Below the pieces are notes generated by a model. It did no database searches and was not told the origin of the DNA. It saw nothing but the letters and a program-made list of their open reading frames with translations. A stretch of 64,000 bases of DNA, from the NCBI GenBank assembly GCA_004194705.1, contig SADC01000322.1:1-64000 (forward strand). Reading direction: 5' to 3'. The stretch comes from Ditylenchus dipsaci (taxonomy: Eukaryota > Nematoda > Chromadorea > Rhabditida > Anguinidae). A program made the position numbers and the translations under genes. Shown here one piece after another: positions 45,701 to 57,658 of this stretch; the first letter of the stretch is position 1, and each line of letters opens with the position of its first letter.

Positions 45701-48700
45701 CGGGTCTATATAACCACCAAGAGCATTTTAAGATCATTTTAAGGATATTTCCCACAAGAGGAAAATTCGAACCTGGAATCCCAAAATTCGCCAAAAACGC
45801 CTTGGTCACCAACCCCCCCCCGTGGTTTTTTGTTTCTTTCATCGGCCATAACGTTTTTCCTAGGTCTATCTCAAATTTTTAGAATTTTTCACTAATGTAA
45901 ATTGACCATTCTGCGTCAATTAGAGAAAAAATATCTTGAAAATGGCTTCTGAAACCGGCCTCATGAATGAGAATGGAGATTTGCGGTCATTTTTCAGAAA
46001 TTTGCAGTCATTTTTGAATGTTACCCTTTAGGCAATGTCATATTTCTGCAAGCAAATCACAATCATATTTTTTTCTATTTGGAACATTACAGCAAGATGG
46101 CTTTTTCCTTTAAAATGAAATGAAGCATTGGACAAAATGAGTCTTTTCTCAAAATAGTGAAAAAATATTCTTTTTTAACGAATTTTTTTGTTTGGCTATT
46201 CAAAAAATTGTGCAATTCTAAAAATAAATTTTTAGATATCTGTATTGCGAGACTCCTTCAAAACCTTACAAAAGCTCAATTATCCCAAAGAAGCTATCGA
46301 TTGGGCTCTAGAATGTCTAAAACTGTCGATCCAAATCGACTATCACGCTACCCAAAATATTTTATTTGAAGTTGTTGATCTATATACCCATTATTGTGCA
46401 CCGTTAGAAGCTATTCAAACCCTTAATGGTTATGTTCAAGCTCACGCCGAAAAATGTAGTCAGGAAGTATTGCAGCGACTTTTTACTCTTACTCTGGAAA
46501 ATGGCTTGCCAGAAATGTGCATCACTTTAGCGAATGACTTCGATCAATGGTTGTATGAAAACAGTGTTTTTAATTATCTCTTGGCATGTGCACACTACCG
46601 TCTAGGCAATTATTTTAATGCCAAAAATACTTGGAGGGTTGCCAAAATAATCAAAAGGGATTGGATATGCTTTTAATCGATTGTCAAAGCAGTATGCCAC
46701 CATCTAATTTAAAGGACGTGGTCATGCGAAATATTGACGGTTGGTAATCTTTGAAATAAATGTGTTACAAATACTTCAACCACGCTATAAGATACACCGC
46801 TCAAAATCTACAGTCATCTTTTTGTTGCTGCAAGTTATCTCATACTTAAGATGAAAATTCCAATAGTCAAATCGTAAAATGGACCCTATTGCCAAAATCG
46901 GTCTATTTTTGTCCTGGGTTGTTTCGGTTGTTTTCGCTCACGCTTAGGCAAGGCCAGTGTACATTAGAACTGAATATGCTTGCTCGACTACAAAAATAGT
47001 GAGAAAAGGCATGTTTGCGTTTGAAATACGCTCGCCTACCGTCTAAGCGTCTAAGCATAATCCTAAAAAAACAAGAGGGGTTATCAAGGCGAAAATGTAC
47101 CGAATTCGGCAACAAACACAGCGTGATTTCGAATTCTTGTGACGTTGTGGTTCAGAGAAATAAATATTAAGATTTCAATTTTTTTAAATTGCCAATTAAT
47201 AACTATCGGGTATCCACTTTTTACTTATTTATAAATACAGTCTACTCTCGATATAGTGTAGGTGCAAAAAGTTCGTTTCCGCCTAGGGTCCAACACTTTT
47301 TTACCTCTATTTTTGAAAATTTTTACCAAATCTGATTCGTCAGTCTTATCAGAGACATCGCAAGGATTCCGATTTCGCCGGTCGTCTTTGCAAATGGCAA
47401 CAGTTTTGCCGAAAGGACCCACGCCTCTCGATATAGTGTAGCCTTTTTTGAAAATAATGCTACACTCTATATCGAAGGGCGCGGGTATCCCGGCAAAACT
47501 GTTGCCATTTACAAAAAAGAACGGCAAAATCGGAATCCTTGCGATGTTTCTGATTAGAGTGACGAATCAGATTTGGTAAAAGTTTTTAAAAATGAGGTGA
47601 AAAAAGTGTTGGACCCTAGGCGGGAACGAATTTTTTGCGTCTACACTATATAGTACAGAGACTGTACAGAGAGTAGACTGCAAGTGTATTTAGACGCTTG
47701 CTTACACAAATACCTGTCTACCTTCAACTTCTACAAACATTTGGATGCAGAAACTATAAACTCTTTGAGCTCAACAGCCTATGTCCAAGCACAAATATGG
47801 GTTGGAAACTACGAAGCAGCCTTTTTTGCATGCTGTGAAGCAGCAGGTCCCATCGAGCAACTTATTTTGAAAATTTTGTTCAACAATAACCAAAATACTC
47901 TTTCTCAGGTTGTTGGTATACGAAAAAATTAACTTCTAAAAATCACTTTCAGAATATATACAATGCCCTGGAAGAGGGACCCGACCCATTTATTGGATAT
48001 TGGCCTAAAACAAACCAGCGCTTGTTGACTTTTCTCAAGGCTTTGCATAACATGAACAACCCGATCCAAGCGTTGTTTGAGGTGGATCAGTATTACCAAT
48101 TGAAAACTGATTTGGTGCAAGACAATTTCACTCTACAATATTTCAAAGAAAAATTGCATGCTAAGGAAACATTGCTGTACACATTCCAATGGAAGCGATT
48201 TTCACTGATTTTGTTTGGGAACATGGTAAGCATACTTTTTCGCTTTTCTAAAAATAGTAATTTTTTATTCTAATTGTGCATCATGATAGCGCTATGTTAT
48301 TTACTACCTTAAACAAAAAAATGTTTTAATAAAGTTCTGACACAAAACTTACAAAATGTACTTGTGTTAGAAAGCCTCGAAATCTTACAAAAATTTGCAT
48401 GCGAAATAGCAAAAAGTAAATTAAAAAATCAATGATTTTGCAAAGAGCGTCATGCGATGATTAGTCAAAAGTCTTTATTGAATCGGTTCCAGGCATTCTC
48501 AAACAGGTGCATTTGCCACTTTTGGTTAGAAGCTTCATTTAAAAAAGGTTATCAAGAAAAATTTGAGATTTTAAAAGTTTTGAGTAGAATAATCTGATAC
48601 GCTTATTTTCACTCAAAACTTCAAAATCATTATTTTTTTTCGATGCCGTATTTCCTCTAATTGCCGAACCGGCGCGCTTAGGGGCGCGGGGGAAGAGCGC

Positions 48701-50416
48701 TTATTAGAGTCATTTTTGAAATTTTTGGGTGAAAATCCAAAATCTAAAATGCAGAATAAGTAGAGCTCATGGGAATCAAGAAAACGCATAGAAAATGTTC
48801 GGAAAAAGTTCTGCTACGAGATACAATGGTTCAAAGTCGAGGGGACGGCAACTAGAAAAATACGATATTAGATATACATTAATGCAAAGTAGATTCCAGG
48901 CAAATTGGAGCTTCACTATAGAATTGATCAAAAAATTGATGGCAGTCAGAAAAGTGTGCTTTTCTACGAAGAAATTGTGGAAAAAATTCTACATAAACAA
49001 AATTCCATCAAAGAAGTAGACAATAGCGATAAGTTTATTAGCATTGCTACCACAATTGTTGGCTGTTTTACCGAAGATATTCCTAGTTCTAAAGAGCATT
49101 TGCTAACGCTTCTCCCGTTTACAACAAAAGAATGCTCTGCTTTTTCAAGCAATATCTACATTTCAATATTATTTATCACTGACTCGGCTACACCACTATT
49201 ACAGCCTGAAAATGACAAATTATTGAAAATAGTGAGAGTAGATCAAAATTCAAGCAAATCAAATATTTTGCTTAGTCCTAAATTGCTAAAGGAAATAGAA
49301 TGTGCTCACATCGTTTGCATGGATATCCCAATTCATCCTGAACTATTTCAACTTTCTAGAATTTCGCCAGAAATATCGGTGCTACGAACAAGAAGAACAC
49401 AAAATGATATGATAAATTGTCAGAAAGCTGCTAAGAAAGCTTTGCAAACTGGTGTTAAAACAGTGATTGTCTTGTTAGAGGAAGAATCTAATAAGATGTT
49501 TGATTTAGTGGAAGAAATTAAAAAATTGGTAATTACTTTGAGTGAAAAGAAAAAAGATCTGATTGGTAATGGCCGAAAGTAATGATTTTTCACAGAAAAG
49601 TTACCCTTTTAAAAGACCATGGTTTTTGGAATTCGAATTTTTGGAAACCGAAATTCGAATTGGCGGGCACACTTTTTCACTCCGAAAATGTTTGTTTGAA
49701 TATTTTTTTCATTTCAAATCAACCTTTTATGTCTTAGTCAAGGAATGTCAACAAACAGATATAAGTACCGTATGACCTCTATTAATCCCCCATGGGGGTT
49801 TCATTTTTAAACCCCAGAAAATCTGAAAAATTTGAGGTCAATCTCGAAATTTTTGCTTGAAAATCTTAAATAAAAAAGTGGAATTGGTAGAGCTCGTGGG
49901 AGTTAAGAAAACGCAGAAAACAGCTTTGCAAAATATTCGGTGCTATTTAAAATAAATAAACTTTTGTCGTTTTTAGGCCAACATACGTAAAAGTGAAAAT
50001 CATACGTAATCTAGCATAATTCAATTCATTTTAGTGTTTAACCGATAGTACCCGCATGCCATTGTCTGACTTCAAAACTTATCTCAGCCACTTCAAACTG
50101 CAGTTCTATGGTAGAAACACTGATCTGATCAACCTGGTGTGCATCAAACACACAGCACAACATTTGAAAGCAGACCCTTCTCCCATTGCTGATATAATGG
50201 ATGTGCTCAGGCCTGCTGCAGTTCGAAAAAGTAGGAGGTTTAGAAAGACCTAAGAGCAGAGTGGACTCTGTTCGCAGCTCCATCAGAAGTTTAGGACATC
50301 TAAGGAGAGGCTACTGTTCAGAGGGGGATGACTGTGGATCACAAACAAACCTGTCTGAATATGGAGATCTTGTCAAAAATGAATTTGGCGCAGAAGTCAT
50401 TGGAGTAGATTTTTGA
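39730..50416 (+). CDS. TTC28-like tetratricopeptide protein with degenerate CHAT-like C-terminus
   Basis: Exons inferred: 39730-40050, 40496-41093, 42569-42727, 42782-42973, 43022-43197, 43683-43929, 43983-44302, 44686-44976, 45025-45207, 46236-46750, about 47674-47908, 47953-48225, about 48900-49528 and 50035-50416. The N-terminus is a TPR block (YALGNLESALSIYDNLI, LFANRSAILLKL, KAILLKPEWSKAHFRKAEAL), then FVLISIAGQEFLNKA as in TTC28, then many divergent TPR units rich in L-A-x-Y-x-x-L and E-A. The last third has ECAHIVCMDIP and AAKKALQTGVKTVIVLLEEE, aligning with the CHAT segment of TTC28 (ECVHFATH...). The catalytic-type His is absent, so a protease role is unlikely. TTC28 acts at midbody/centrosome. 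Frame breaks of one base occur near 40640, 44868 (A/T run), 46627 (A5) and 50229 (A5). Introns hold several MITEs. The exact 5' edges of the 47.7- and 48.9-kb exons are uncertain. Confidence 0.72.
40079..40250. mobile_element. Short pogo-like MITE in TTC28-like intron 1
   Basis: Ends CAGTCTTACTC and GAGGGCAGACTG with TA on both sides (40077-40078 and 40251-40252). The interior has repeated TATAGTGGCACCTCC / CGATATAATGGCGCC pieces. Confidence 0.65.
41094..42568. other. Long TTC28-like intron with tRNA-like and hAT insertions
   Basis: About 41345-41440 contains GCATAGCGTAGCGGG (A-box-like) and GCGAGTTCAATTCCACC (B-box-like) but no complete cloverleaf. The rest is AT-rich apart from the hAT MITE at 42196-42515. 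Confidence 0.45.
42196..42515. mobile_element. hAT-type MITE with GTGYTGAC target duplication
   Basis: Left end CAGAGTGGGCGAGTCGAGTA; right end TGAGTACTTGCCCACCCTA. Flanking 8-mers are GTGTTGAC (42188-42195) and GTGCTGAC (42516-42523), with one mismatch. The interior has CGAGTAATTTCGAGT units like the array at 12745-12952. Confidence 0.7.
46031..46062 (+). repeat. Partial duplication of a TTC28-like exon start
   Basis: GGCAATGTCATATTTCTGCA with the following AGCAAAT repeats the first about 28 bp of the exon at 45025 (one mismatch), including a TAG acceptor-like dinucleotide before it. It is not followed by the rest of the exon. Confidence 0.6.
47238..47680. mobile_element. Pogo-like palindromic MITE upstream of a TTC28-like exon
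   Basis: Left end CAGTCTACTCTCGATATAGT, right end GAGAGTAGACTG. TA precedes it and a diverged CA follows. The internal CCGCCTAGGGTCCAACAC block and its complement match the 8476-8902 element. The right terminus overlaps the predicted acceptor of the next exon. Confidence 0.7.
48226..48899. other. TTC28-like intron with a CCGTATTT-family insertion
   Basis: At 48645 the sequence GCCGTATTTCCTCTAATTGC opens an element fragment, and AAATACGATATTAG near 48858 is a candidate right end. No coding sequence is seen. Confidence 0.4.
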
Positions 50417-50639
50417 ATGTTTTTATTGTAAATTATATATACATAACAGCAGTATACAAAAGTATAGGTGCATTAATGTTTACACGTTTTTTTTAGATTT
50501 TTCGCCAATTAAAAAATTTAACATTTTTGTTCGAGTCCATCCTAACATACCCTGGCATATCCTAAGCTTTATAGGCAACATTTTGACTAGGAGTTCAATT
50601 CGAAAAGCGCATAAATGAAAAAATTTAATTTTCTCTAAA

Positions 50640-51265
50640 AATTTTAATTTTTAAAAGGGATAAAAATTTTATATACTCATCGCCAAGGGTTGAAGGTTCA
50701 AACCCATCTGGGTGCACGCCCTATTTATTTTACTCAACTTTTAGTAATTTCACTGACTTGAAGGGCGAAAATCATCGAGAAATAGATTGCAATCATTTTT
50801 AGCACTGCTTCACTGTCCGCAAATGCCTCAATTTCGGGTTTCATGCAAATGACCATGAAATTAAAGATGGCATAACATTGGACATTGCTGAATGTTTTTA
50901 AAATTTTAGCTCTAGCTACATATTGCTTTTTCTTTAAATGATAGCGCAAATGAAAGCCTAGAATCTTGGTTACATTTTAATATATAAACGTGTGACTTGT
51001 AGAAAAAAGTCAGACAATATCAATCAAACTAGTCAAAGAAACCCCCAAAGCCATCGATTTTCGCAAGTTAAACTTATTTTAGCCTGTAAATAAGCTCTAG
51101 TAGGTGTGAAGCCCTGCGCTGATAATTTTGGTGAATAGCCAAGAGTGTGAGGATAATTTTGACATCAAACTTGTAAAAAAGGATGTAAAAAGATAAGTTT
51201 TGCATCCAGTCCTAGTCGAACCTGTGACCTAGACGATGCGTATATAAAGTTCCCACTGCCCTCCT
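50640..51265. mobile_element. Second copy of the element with tRNA-B-box-like inverted ends
   Basis: The left end TATATACTCATCGCCAAGGG with AAGGTTCAAACCC and the right end CTAGTCGAACCTGTGACCTA / GACGATGCGTATATAAAG are related in inverted orientation. Internal blocks (GATAGTTCAAATGAAAGCYTAGAATCTT, GTGACTTGTAGAAAAAAGTC) match the copy at 25120-26070. Confidence 0.55.
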
Positions 51266-51504
51266 TTAAATGGCGGAGAAAAATAAAGTTGTTTGTTTCC
51301 TAGCTTACTGTAAATTTAAACACTTTACCTTTTTTTTAAAAAGTTGTAAAAAAAATTTAATTTTCTTCATTTGAGTTCGAACTATTATTAAAATAGACCC
51401 ACAAAATTTTGAAAAATAACTCGAGAAGAAGTTAAATTAGATGAATTTGCAAAAGTGCTTGAATTACTGTACAGTTGTGAAATCATATCAGATTCTTTTT
51501 TTAG

Positions 51505-51675
51505 TTATTCGTCCGCCTTGTAATCCACAGCATTGTAGTAACTAGCCGGGTAGATGGTCTGGACGGTTTGTCTAGTAAGTAGCCAAAGCAGCAAACACAA
51601 TAGTATGATTTCTGGAATCCAGTTCTCAAAATGCTTTATTAAATTTAGAAAATTTGTAGCAGATAAAGATAGCAT
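51505..51675 (-). CDS. Tiny membrane protein, copy 1 (duplicated family)
   Basis: The family is not recognised. The minus-strand frame ends ENWIPEIILLCLLLWLLTRQ and YYNAVDYKADE before TAA. One hydrophobic helix is followed by a short polar tail. Codon-by-codon comparison with copy 2 (57659-57793) over 40 residues shows six silent changes and only conservative replacements (M/L, I/V, V/I, F/Y, A/T, A/V, H/Q), the pattern of a protein under selection. The start is uncertain: the first in-frame ATG gives 56 codons, but copy 2 suggests this segment could be the last exon of a longer protein, since the upstream 400 bp are also related between the copies. Confidence 0.45.
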   Translation of the reverse strand: MLSLSATNFLNLIKHFENWIPEIILLCLLLWLLTRQTVQTIYPASYYNAVDYKADE

Positions 51676-54600
51676 ATTTAGTTTGATATGGGTGAAGGGT
51701 AAAGTGATGGAAAAGTTGAAATTTATATTTAAATTTGAGGTGGAGAAGTAGACTCTACATCTAGATCAGATTTATCTCTTCTTTCTCATAGGGCTATATG
51801 TTCTCGTTCATAAGCAATTGTGAGAAAAAGTTTAAATGTTGAAATTTCTTCGAAAAGAAGTAAAATTATTTTTCAAAATGGGCACAGGGATTCTTGGAAA
51901 GTTTTAGCTTGAAAGAAACTTAAAGTCAGGTTAGTTAGCAAAAGAATGAAACTAATTTCCTAAATACAGCTTTGAGTTACGTTTTGTGCTCGTTATTCTT
52001 TTATCTGGTCGAATTTTCTGATCAACTGCGAAATTCTGTTTTCACTGCCTTTTATTACCAAAAATCTTAGCCGAAGGCTGAAAATACCGCATTTCCTCTA
52101 ATAAAGCGGACCCCCTTTAATATGGCGACCGTTCGACTTTGATGATCTACATCTCAGCCCAGAATGAATGTTTTGCTAAGCTGTTTTTTTGCATTTTCTT
52201 AACTCCCACGAGCTCTACTGATTCCGCGTTGGGGATTTTCAGCCAAAAATTTTAAAATCGATCTCAAATTTTTTCGATTTTTGGGCATCTAAAAAAAGGC
52301 GGCTGGGCGCCTTTTTAAAAGAAAATACTATAACTTTTTTCGTCTTTGCTGTCATCAATTCGCTCTGGCCTACTCGGTTAAGCTTTTGGTTATTAAAAAG
52401 GTAATGAAAAAAGATTTAATTTTAGAAAATGTGGCCCCGATAAAGATTAAGTACCTGTCTTTTTTCATTTTAGGTAAATTTTAACAAATAATCAAGTGAA
52501 GCATCCAAAAAATTCACTTTAAAATTTTTGGCGATTTGTTTGTCTTCAACTGAACAGAAAACTGAATTTCCAAAACCCTGTGGGTCTGAAACACAAAAAT
52601 TTTTGAAAACAAAATTTTGATACTTTTGAATTTAAAGCAAAAAGACCCCCGAAAATTGACTATTGTTTGGAGGAGTTTTGAGTAAATAACCAAAGTCTAC
52701 TTCGATTTAACCTTAACTTGATTACTCCACCTGAAAATTCTTTGAGGGTTTAGCACAGCCCAATCAGATGCATCGATAAAGGCTAGAATTGAAATCGACG
52801 TGCCAACTCCTGAAAATCATTTTAGTTCCACATGAGTGCTACTCAGAAGCATTTATGGCATCCAGTCCTCTCTTACACGGAGAAGTTTAGTTTTGGCCTG
52901 TTTGACCAATTCTTGGAATTAATTTGATCTTTTGACGCCAGTTTCGAAATCAGTGACTCAAATCACCCCTACTGATTTGTCAAACAATCCAAAATAACTG
53001 CTGTGCCCAATATCACTCTAAAAAAGACTAACGTGCGTCGAAAAAATTTTTAGTCACATAAGCTGCAGCCTGCAGGTTCCCTTTAATAAGCCCCTTCCTA
53101 AAAATTAATGGGTAACAAACCGCCCGTCTTTTTGTCTCAAATACCACGCTTGATACTATAATTAAATTTTTACATTTTTAAATAGGGTTGCAATCGGTCG
53201 GTTCTTCAGATTTCGCTCAAGACAACAATTATTCAAATATCGAATTTTTTCGGAATTAAATCTTTTTTGTCTTGAGCGGAATTTGAAATTTTACAGCGAG
53301 TCTCAGAACTTAAGAGCAGATTTTAAAGTAAATCGACCACGCTGAACACAAATCCGGTGTCAGAATCACGAGTTTCTATAGCGTTGAGGGAGAATTCTGT
53401 TGAAGTGTTCTTGAAAATATTTTTTAGAACTGTTACTTAATAGTTCAAGATTGCCTTTTTACTGTACTTTAAAACACTTTCTCGTGCAATTTTTTTCGCT
53501 TTATCGAATAGTAAAAGTCGTTTGCTGAAAAAGAACTTGCGCAACTAGTTCTACAATGAGAGAATGTTGTAAGTCAGGTTGAAAAGTTTCGTCTAAGTTT
53601 TCTCTATAATCAAAACTTTCTTTTTAGAAACTGTTAAGATCGGGCAGACATACTAAAAGATAGCGCAGAATCTCAGCTTTCAGATGCACTATAAAAATTA
53701 TTAAAGTGACTGTGAAATTTTTATTTTTTTTATTGATTCGTAAAATGAACCATTTTTCGTGGTAGTTTTGAAAATCGACCGAGTGCAATTTACAAAAGCA
53801 CCTTTCTCGGAATTTTCTTTCGCCTATCTTGTTCAGCATTAAATTTGGTACAAGACTCACACTTGAGTAAAGTCAGCCATTCTAGTGTTAAAAGAGGTTT
53901 AGGTGTCTTTCTGGGCGTTGTCCTGAAGTGTAGTCCGGCCGGATTGTTAGCTCTTGATATGCACTTCTATCTAAAATCCATAGCTTTAAAAGAGGGGTTG
54001 AAAGCTGTTAAGGAGATAGTCTCGACGCGGAAGAATTATCCCAAGTTTTGTGTCTTTTTAATGTGCCTTCAGAGCCTTATTTTGTAGACAACTCGGTGTT
54101 GCAACCTCAGACAAACTTGTGCAGAATTAAAAGTCGGATCCGAATTATCAATATCCGAATTTCAAAATTCCTCCAAAAAATACCCTAAAAATTGAAATGC
54201 AATATAAGACTAATCAACCTTTTCGATGATTTTTCCCCTTTTTTCATTTTTATTTTGAATTTTTGATATTGATGATGCTAATATAACTTTTAATTCTGCA
54301 TAAGTTTGTCTGACATTGCAACACCAAGTTTTCGACAAAATTTGTCTCTAAAACTTCATTTCAAAAAACACAAAACTTGGATTAACCCTTTCGTGTCGAG
54401 ACTATCTCCTTAACAGCTTTCAACCTCCTTTAAAAAATTTATTAATTTTTTTGACTATTTATATTTTAGCAAATAACTGGAAATTCCCGGATTTGCAATT
54501 GAGATTTAAAATTTTATCCTGCCAATTTATCCCTATTTTTCAGTAATAACATCTTTATATACCACTCAATAGAAAATGTCCAGGACTACAAAATGACGTA

Positions 54601-55690
54601 TCGTAAAAGAAAAACTAAAATTAAAAGTTGACGTACGATGTCCTTGAAGTGTAGGTATTTTTTCTGGGGACACCTTGTATAATTTTTACCGGTATTTAGG
54701 ATTTTCCGACCCTAGTAGCGCACCACCCACCCCCCAACGATTTTCACCTTTTTTACTTTAGTAAAAAGTACTCAAATTTATGTCCCAGACCTCGGAAAAT
54801 ATCCGTAAACTCTTTATTAGTCACAACTTCCGCACGCTGGCCTACCCCAAGCCTAAGGACTAAGCCTAAAGTTGTTGTTTGCAAGGGTAGTTACAGCATT
54901 TTTTAAAGGTCGGATACTTGGGGGTATTCGCTACTAGCGCCGCATTTCCAAAAACTAGCTTTTATAGGGAAAATCAAAAATTTTCTGTGAAATTTGAGCA
55001 AGTACCACCGATATTTTGTTCAAATTCCAGGTGGTTGGGAGGTAAAACTTCGAAATTATGACTTGCTACACTTTTGCAACTCACCACACTTTAACTTTTT
55101 TGTCCATTTTACACTAGAACATGTACTTCATGTTTTCCTATCCCTTGCAATGTGGAGTGTGCTGGTCTTAGCCGCGAAGCGGCCAACAATTGTCCGGGTA
55201 CAACACTCTGTACCCATATAACGACAGAAAATAAAAAGTGTTGCGAGTCGCAATTTGTAGCGAGTCGCCGGCTGTTCGGTTGGGAATAGGTTATAATCAC
55301 CTACTTTCAAATGCTGTTTTATCCGTTCATATCCATCCTCTTTCCAAATGTTTTCAGCCATTGTGTCAAGAGCGAATTTTTTCACAAAACGCATAGTTCA
55401 GTTTGCTCACAGTTTAAACAACCGTAACCGTCACTTTTTGTTATCATTATTTTTCTGTCTTTTGCCTATTTCAAGCCCATGAACGCCCATAAAACGACTT
55501 TCAAATGACATAGTATACACAGCCAGGGACGTATCCAGGGGCGTATCCTAATCAGGCTTTAGCCCCTCCCCCGAAGTTTTTTTTTTCATTATAAAAACGC
55601 CATAAAAGTCAAAAAGGTGTAGGTAAAATGACCTCTGGGGGGCTTTGCCACAAAATTTTTCAAATCTGAATGTAGGAATACCATAGACAC
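51676..55690. other. Repeat-rich intergenic stretch
   Basis: 52087-52335 is a CCGCATTTCCTCTAATAA-family element ending TAAAAGAAAATACTATAAC. 54715-54945 is a CCTAGTAGCG repeat (second copy 57198-57430). 55525-55665 is a GTATCCAGGGG element. Frames at 53845-54087 (plus) and 55109-55394 (minus; MRFVKKFALDTMAENIWKED then a good AAA|GTAGGT donor) might be exons but have no recognisable partner. Confidence 0.4.
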
Positions 55691-55724
55691 AGATTGCCTA
55701 AAAATGTGTGTCGGTTTTTTGTAC

Positions 55725-56825
55725 ATGATGTGAATAACAAGAGTGTCGCTTGATTCCCGGGATGTAGGCTAGAAAAACTTCTTCAAATAGAGCTATAAGG
55801 TTCCCAACCATTCCTAAAGCAACCACCACTACAGAAGCCAAAACAACTATGAGTTTGTGGCGTTCATTATACTTTATGGGAAAAGATATGAAGAGAATTC
55901 GGTCCAGAGTTAAGAAAAACACTATTAGTGGAATAGATGAAGTCACTGACATATTCCAAACACTTGACCAAAAGAGTAATCGTCCGTTGGTGTAATAATC
56001 TTAACAAAAAGATTATTCCCACGCTTAAAAACGTGCTTTCTACCCGTTTCACCATCTCGGACTTACTAACAAGTAAATTTTTAAAGGCAAAGTTTTTCCA
56101 GTTCAAAAACTGTTTTATTTGTGTCTCCATAAGACTTAGCCTAACATCTAGCACTTTCACATGACACTGAGAGCTTTTTTACTGAACCAATGTTTGCAAT
56201 TGATGAAAAATTAATTGTACCAATATCTTATAAACCATATATACTAATTTTTGATTCAACGTGAAAAAGCCACACAGTCAAGTCTTGCTAATCCAGCACC
56301 TCCTTCAGATGATGTGATTCTGAATGTGCTCAGCAAAAAGCTTGAAAAATTCATGTGAAAAAAGTGTCAGATTCAAGTGACAAAATTTGAGAATTAGCGA
56401 GACTAAACTATATTTCTTTACCCTTCTTGCATCTTTTATAGTAATATGGAGGTGTGCGTTTTGTTGTTTTTGCCATTTTATTGCATTTTCAAGGTACACA
56501 CGGTATACCCTCAGTATACCCTTTTAAAACATGTTTTTGAACAAAAATTCACTGCTTTAGCCAAGCAATGATTTTAAACATGACCTCCAGCTGGTTTCCA
56601 ATAGATAAAAATAGTCAAGCTATTAGGCACAAGGCTAAAAATAGCCAACATCCAGCAACCAAAGTAGACGATTACGTGAGAAGATATGTTTAATGACATT
56701 TTTCCTTTTTGTCTGGTGCTTGACCAAACCATCCACAGAATACGAAGTAACAGAATAAAAGAAACAAGATAGATAAGAGTTCCTAGACCTCGGACCAGTA
56801 AATCTACAAAATTAGCGTATTCCAT
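55725..56825 (-). CDS. Partial seven-transmembrane receptor (nematode chemoreceptor type)
   Basis: Exon 1 (56825-56585) encodes TM1 (LIYLVSFILLLRILWMVW), a basic loop and TM2 (VIVYFGCWMLAIFSLVPN). Exon 2 (55999 to about 55725) joins in phase 1 (PAG|DYYTNGRLLF) and encodes TM3 (SSIPLIVFFLTLDRILFI), the DRY-region equivalent LDRILFISFPIKYNERH and TM4 (LIVVLASVVVVALGMVGNL). The LDRxLxISFPIKY signature is typical of class A-like nematode serpentine receptors. The exact family (for example srbc or sra type) is not decided. TM5-TM7 were not found in the next 2 kb, so the gene is either truncated or continues through undetected exons. Exon 1's donor is GTCATG, a weak match. Conserved residues argue for recent function. 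Confidence 0.55.
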
Positions 56826-57197
56826 CGCTTTCGGCCAATAAAAATGCCTTCGGAAAAGTTATAGTAAATAGCCAAAGGCTGTTGAACACACCAAAATTTT
56901 ATTAATTGATTCTCAGCTATTTATTCATAACTTATTTATTCAAGCCTGTGAAATATTAAGGCAGATGCTATTTTCCCCTGTGTAAAAAATAAGTTAATAT
57001 GCCGAAAAGCTTTCGATACAAAATCTTGCTTTATCGATATTTCTTGCTTTCTTCAGCAAACAAATCTATCTAAGGTTATTATGCATATGTTGTTAAAACC
57101 CGTGAGATTCCGTTCTCTCTTTATGTTTAAAGACTTTGGCTAGACATTATCTGTACACAAAAGTTATGGTCATTTTACGGGCCAAATTAAGCATTTC

Positions 57198-57430
57198 CGA
57201 CCCTAGTAGCGTCCCCCCCCCAACGATTTTCACCTTTTTACTTTAGTAAAAAGTACTCAAATTTATGTCCCAGACCTCGGAAAATATCCGTAAACTCTTT
57301 ATTAGTCACAACTTCCGCACGCTGGCCTACCCCAAGCCTAAGGGCTAAGTCTAAACTTGTCGTTTGCAAGGGTAGTTACAGCAATTTTAAAAGGTCGGAT
57401 GCTTGGGGGGTATTCGCTACTAGCGCCGAT
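57198..57430 (+). repeat. CCTAGTAGCG repeat family copy
   Basis: Nearly identical to 54715-54945, with diverged copies at about 955-1200 and (inverted) 29328-29500. Ends CCCTAGTAGCG and CGCTACTAGCGCC are inverted. The body includes CACAACTTCCGCACGCTGGC. Confidence 0.65.
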
Positions 57431-57658
57431 TTTCCCTATAAATGAGACCATAATAATAAAAGTCACATTTTTATTTCATAGACGTAGTATAAGATCAATG
57501 ATTGCAAGAACTTCAATGCAGAATAGTGTTTTAAAAATAAAAAATGAATATGCTTTTCAGGTTTTCGTTCAGATTATTAGCAAAACAAGTTCCGAAAAAG
57601 TTAGATACTTTTTCATGAATCAATTATAAAAGAAAAATAGATCATATTCTTGTTTTAT

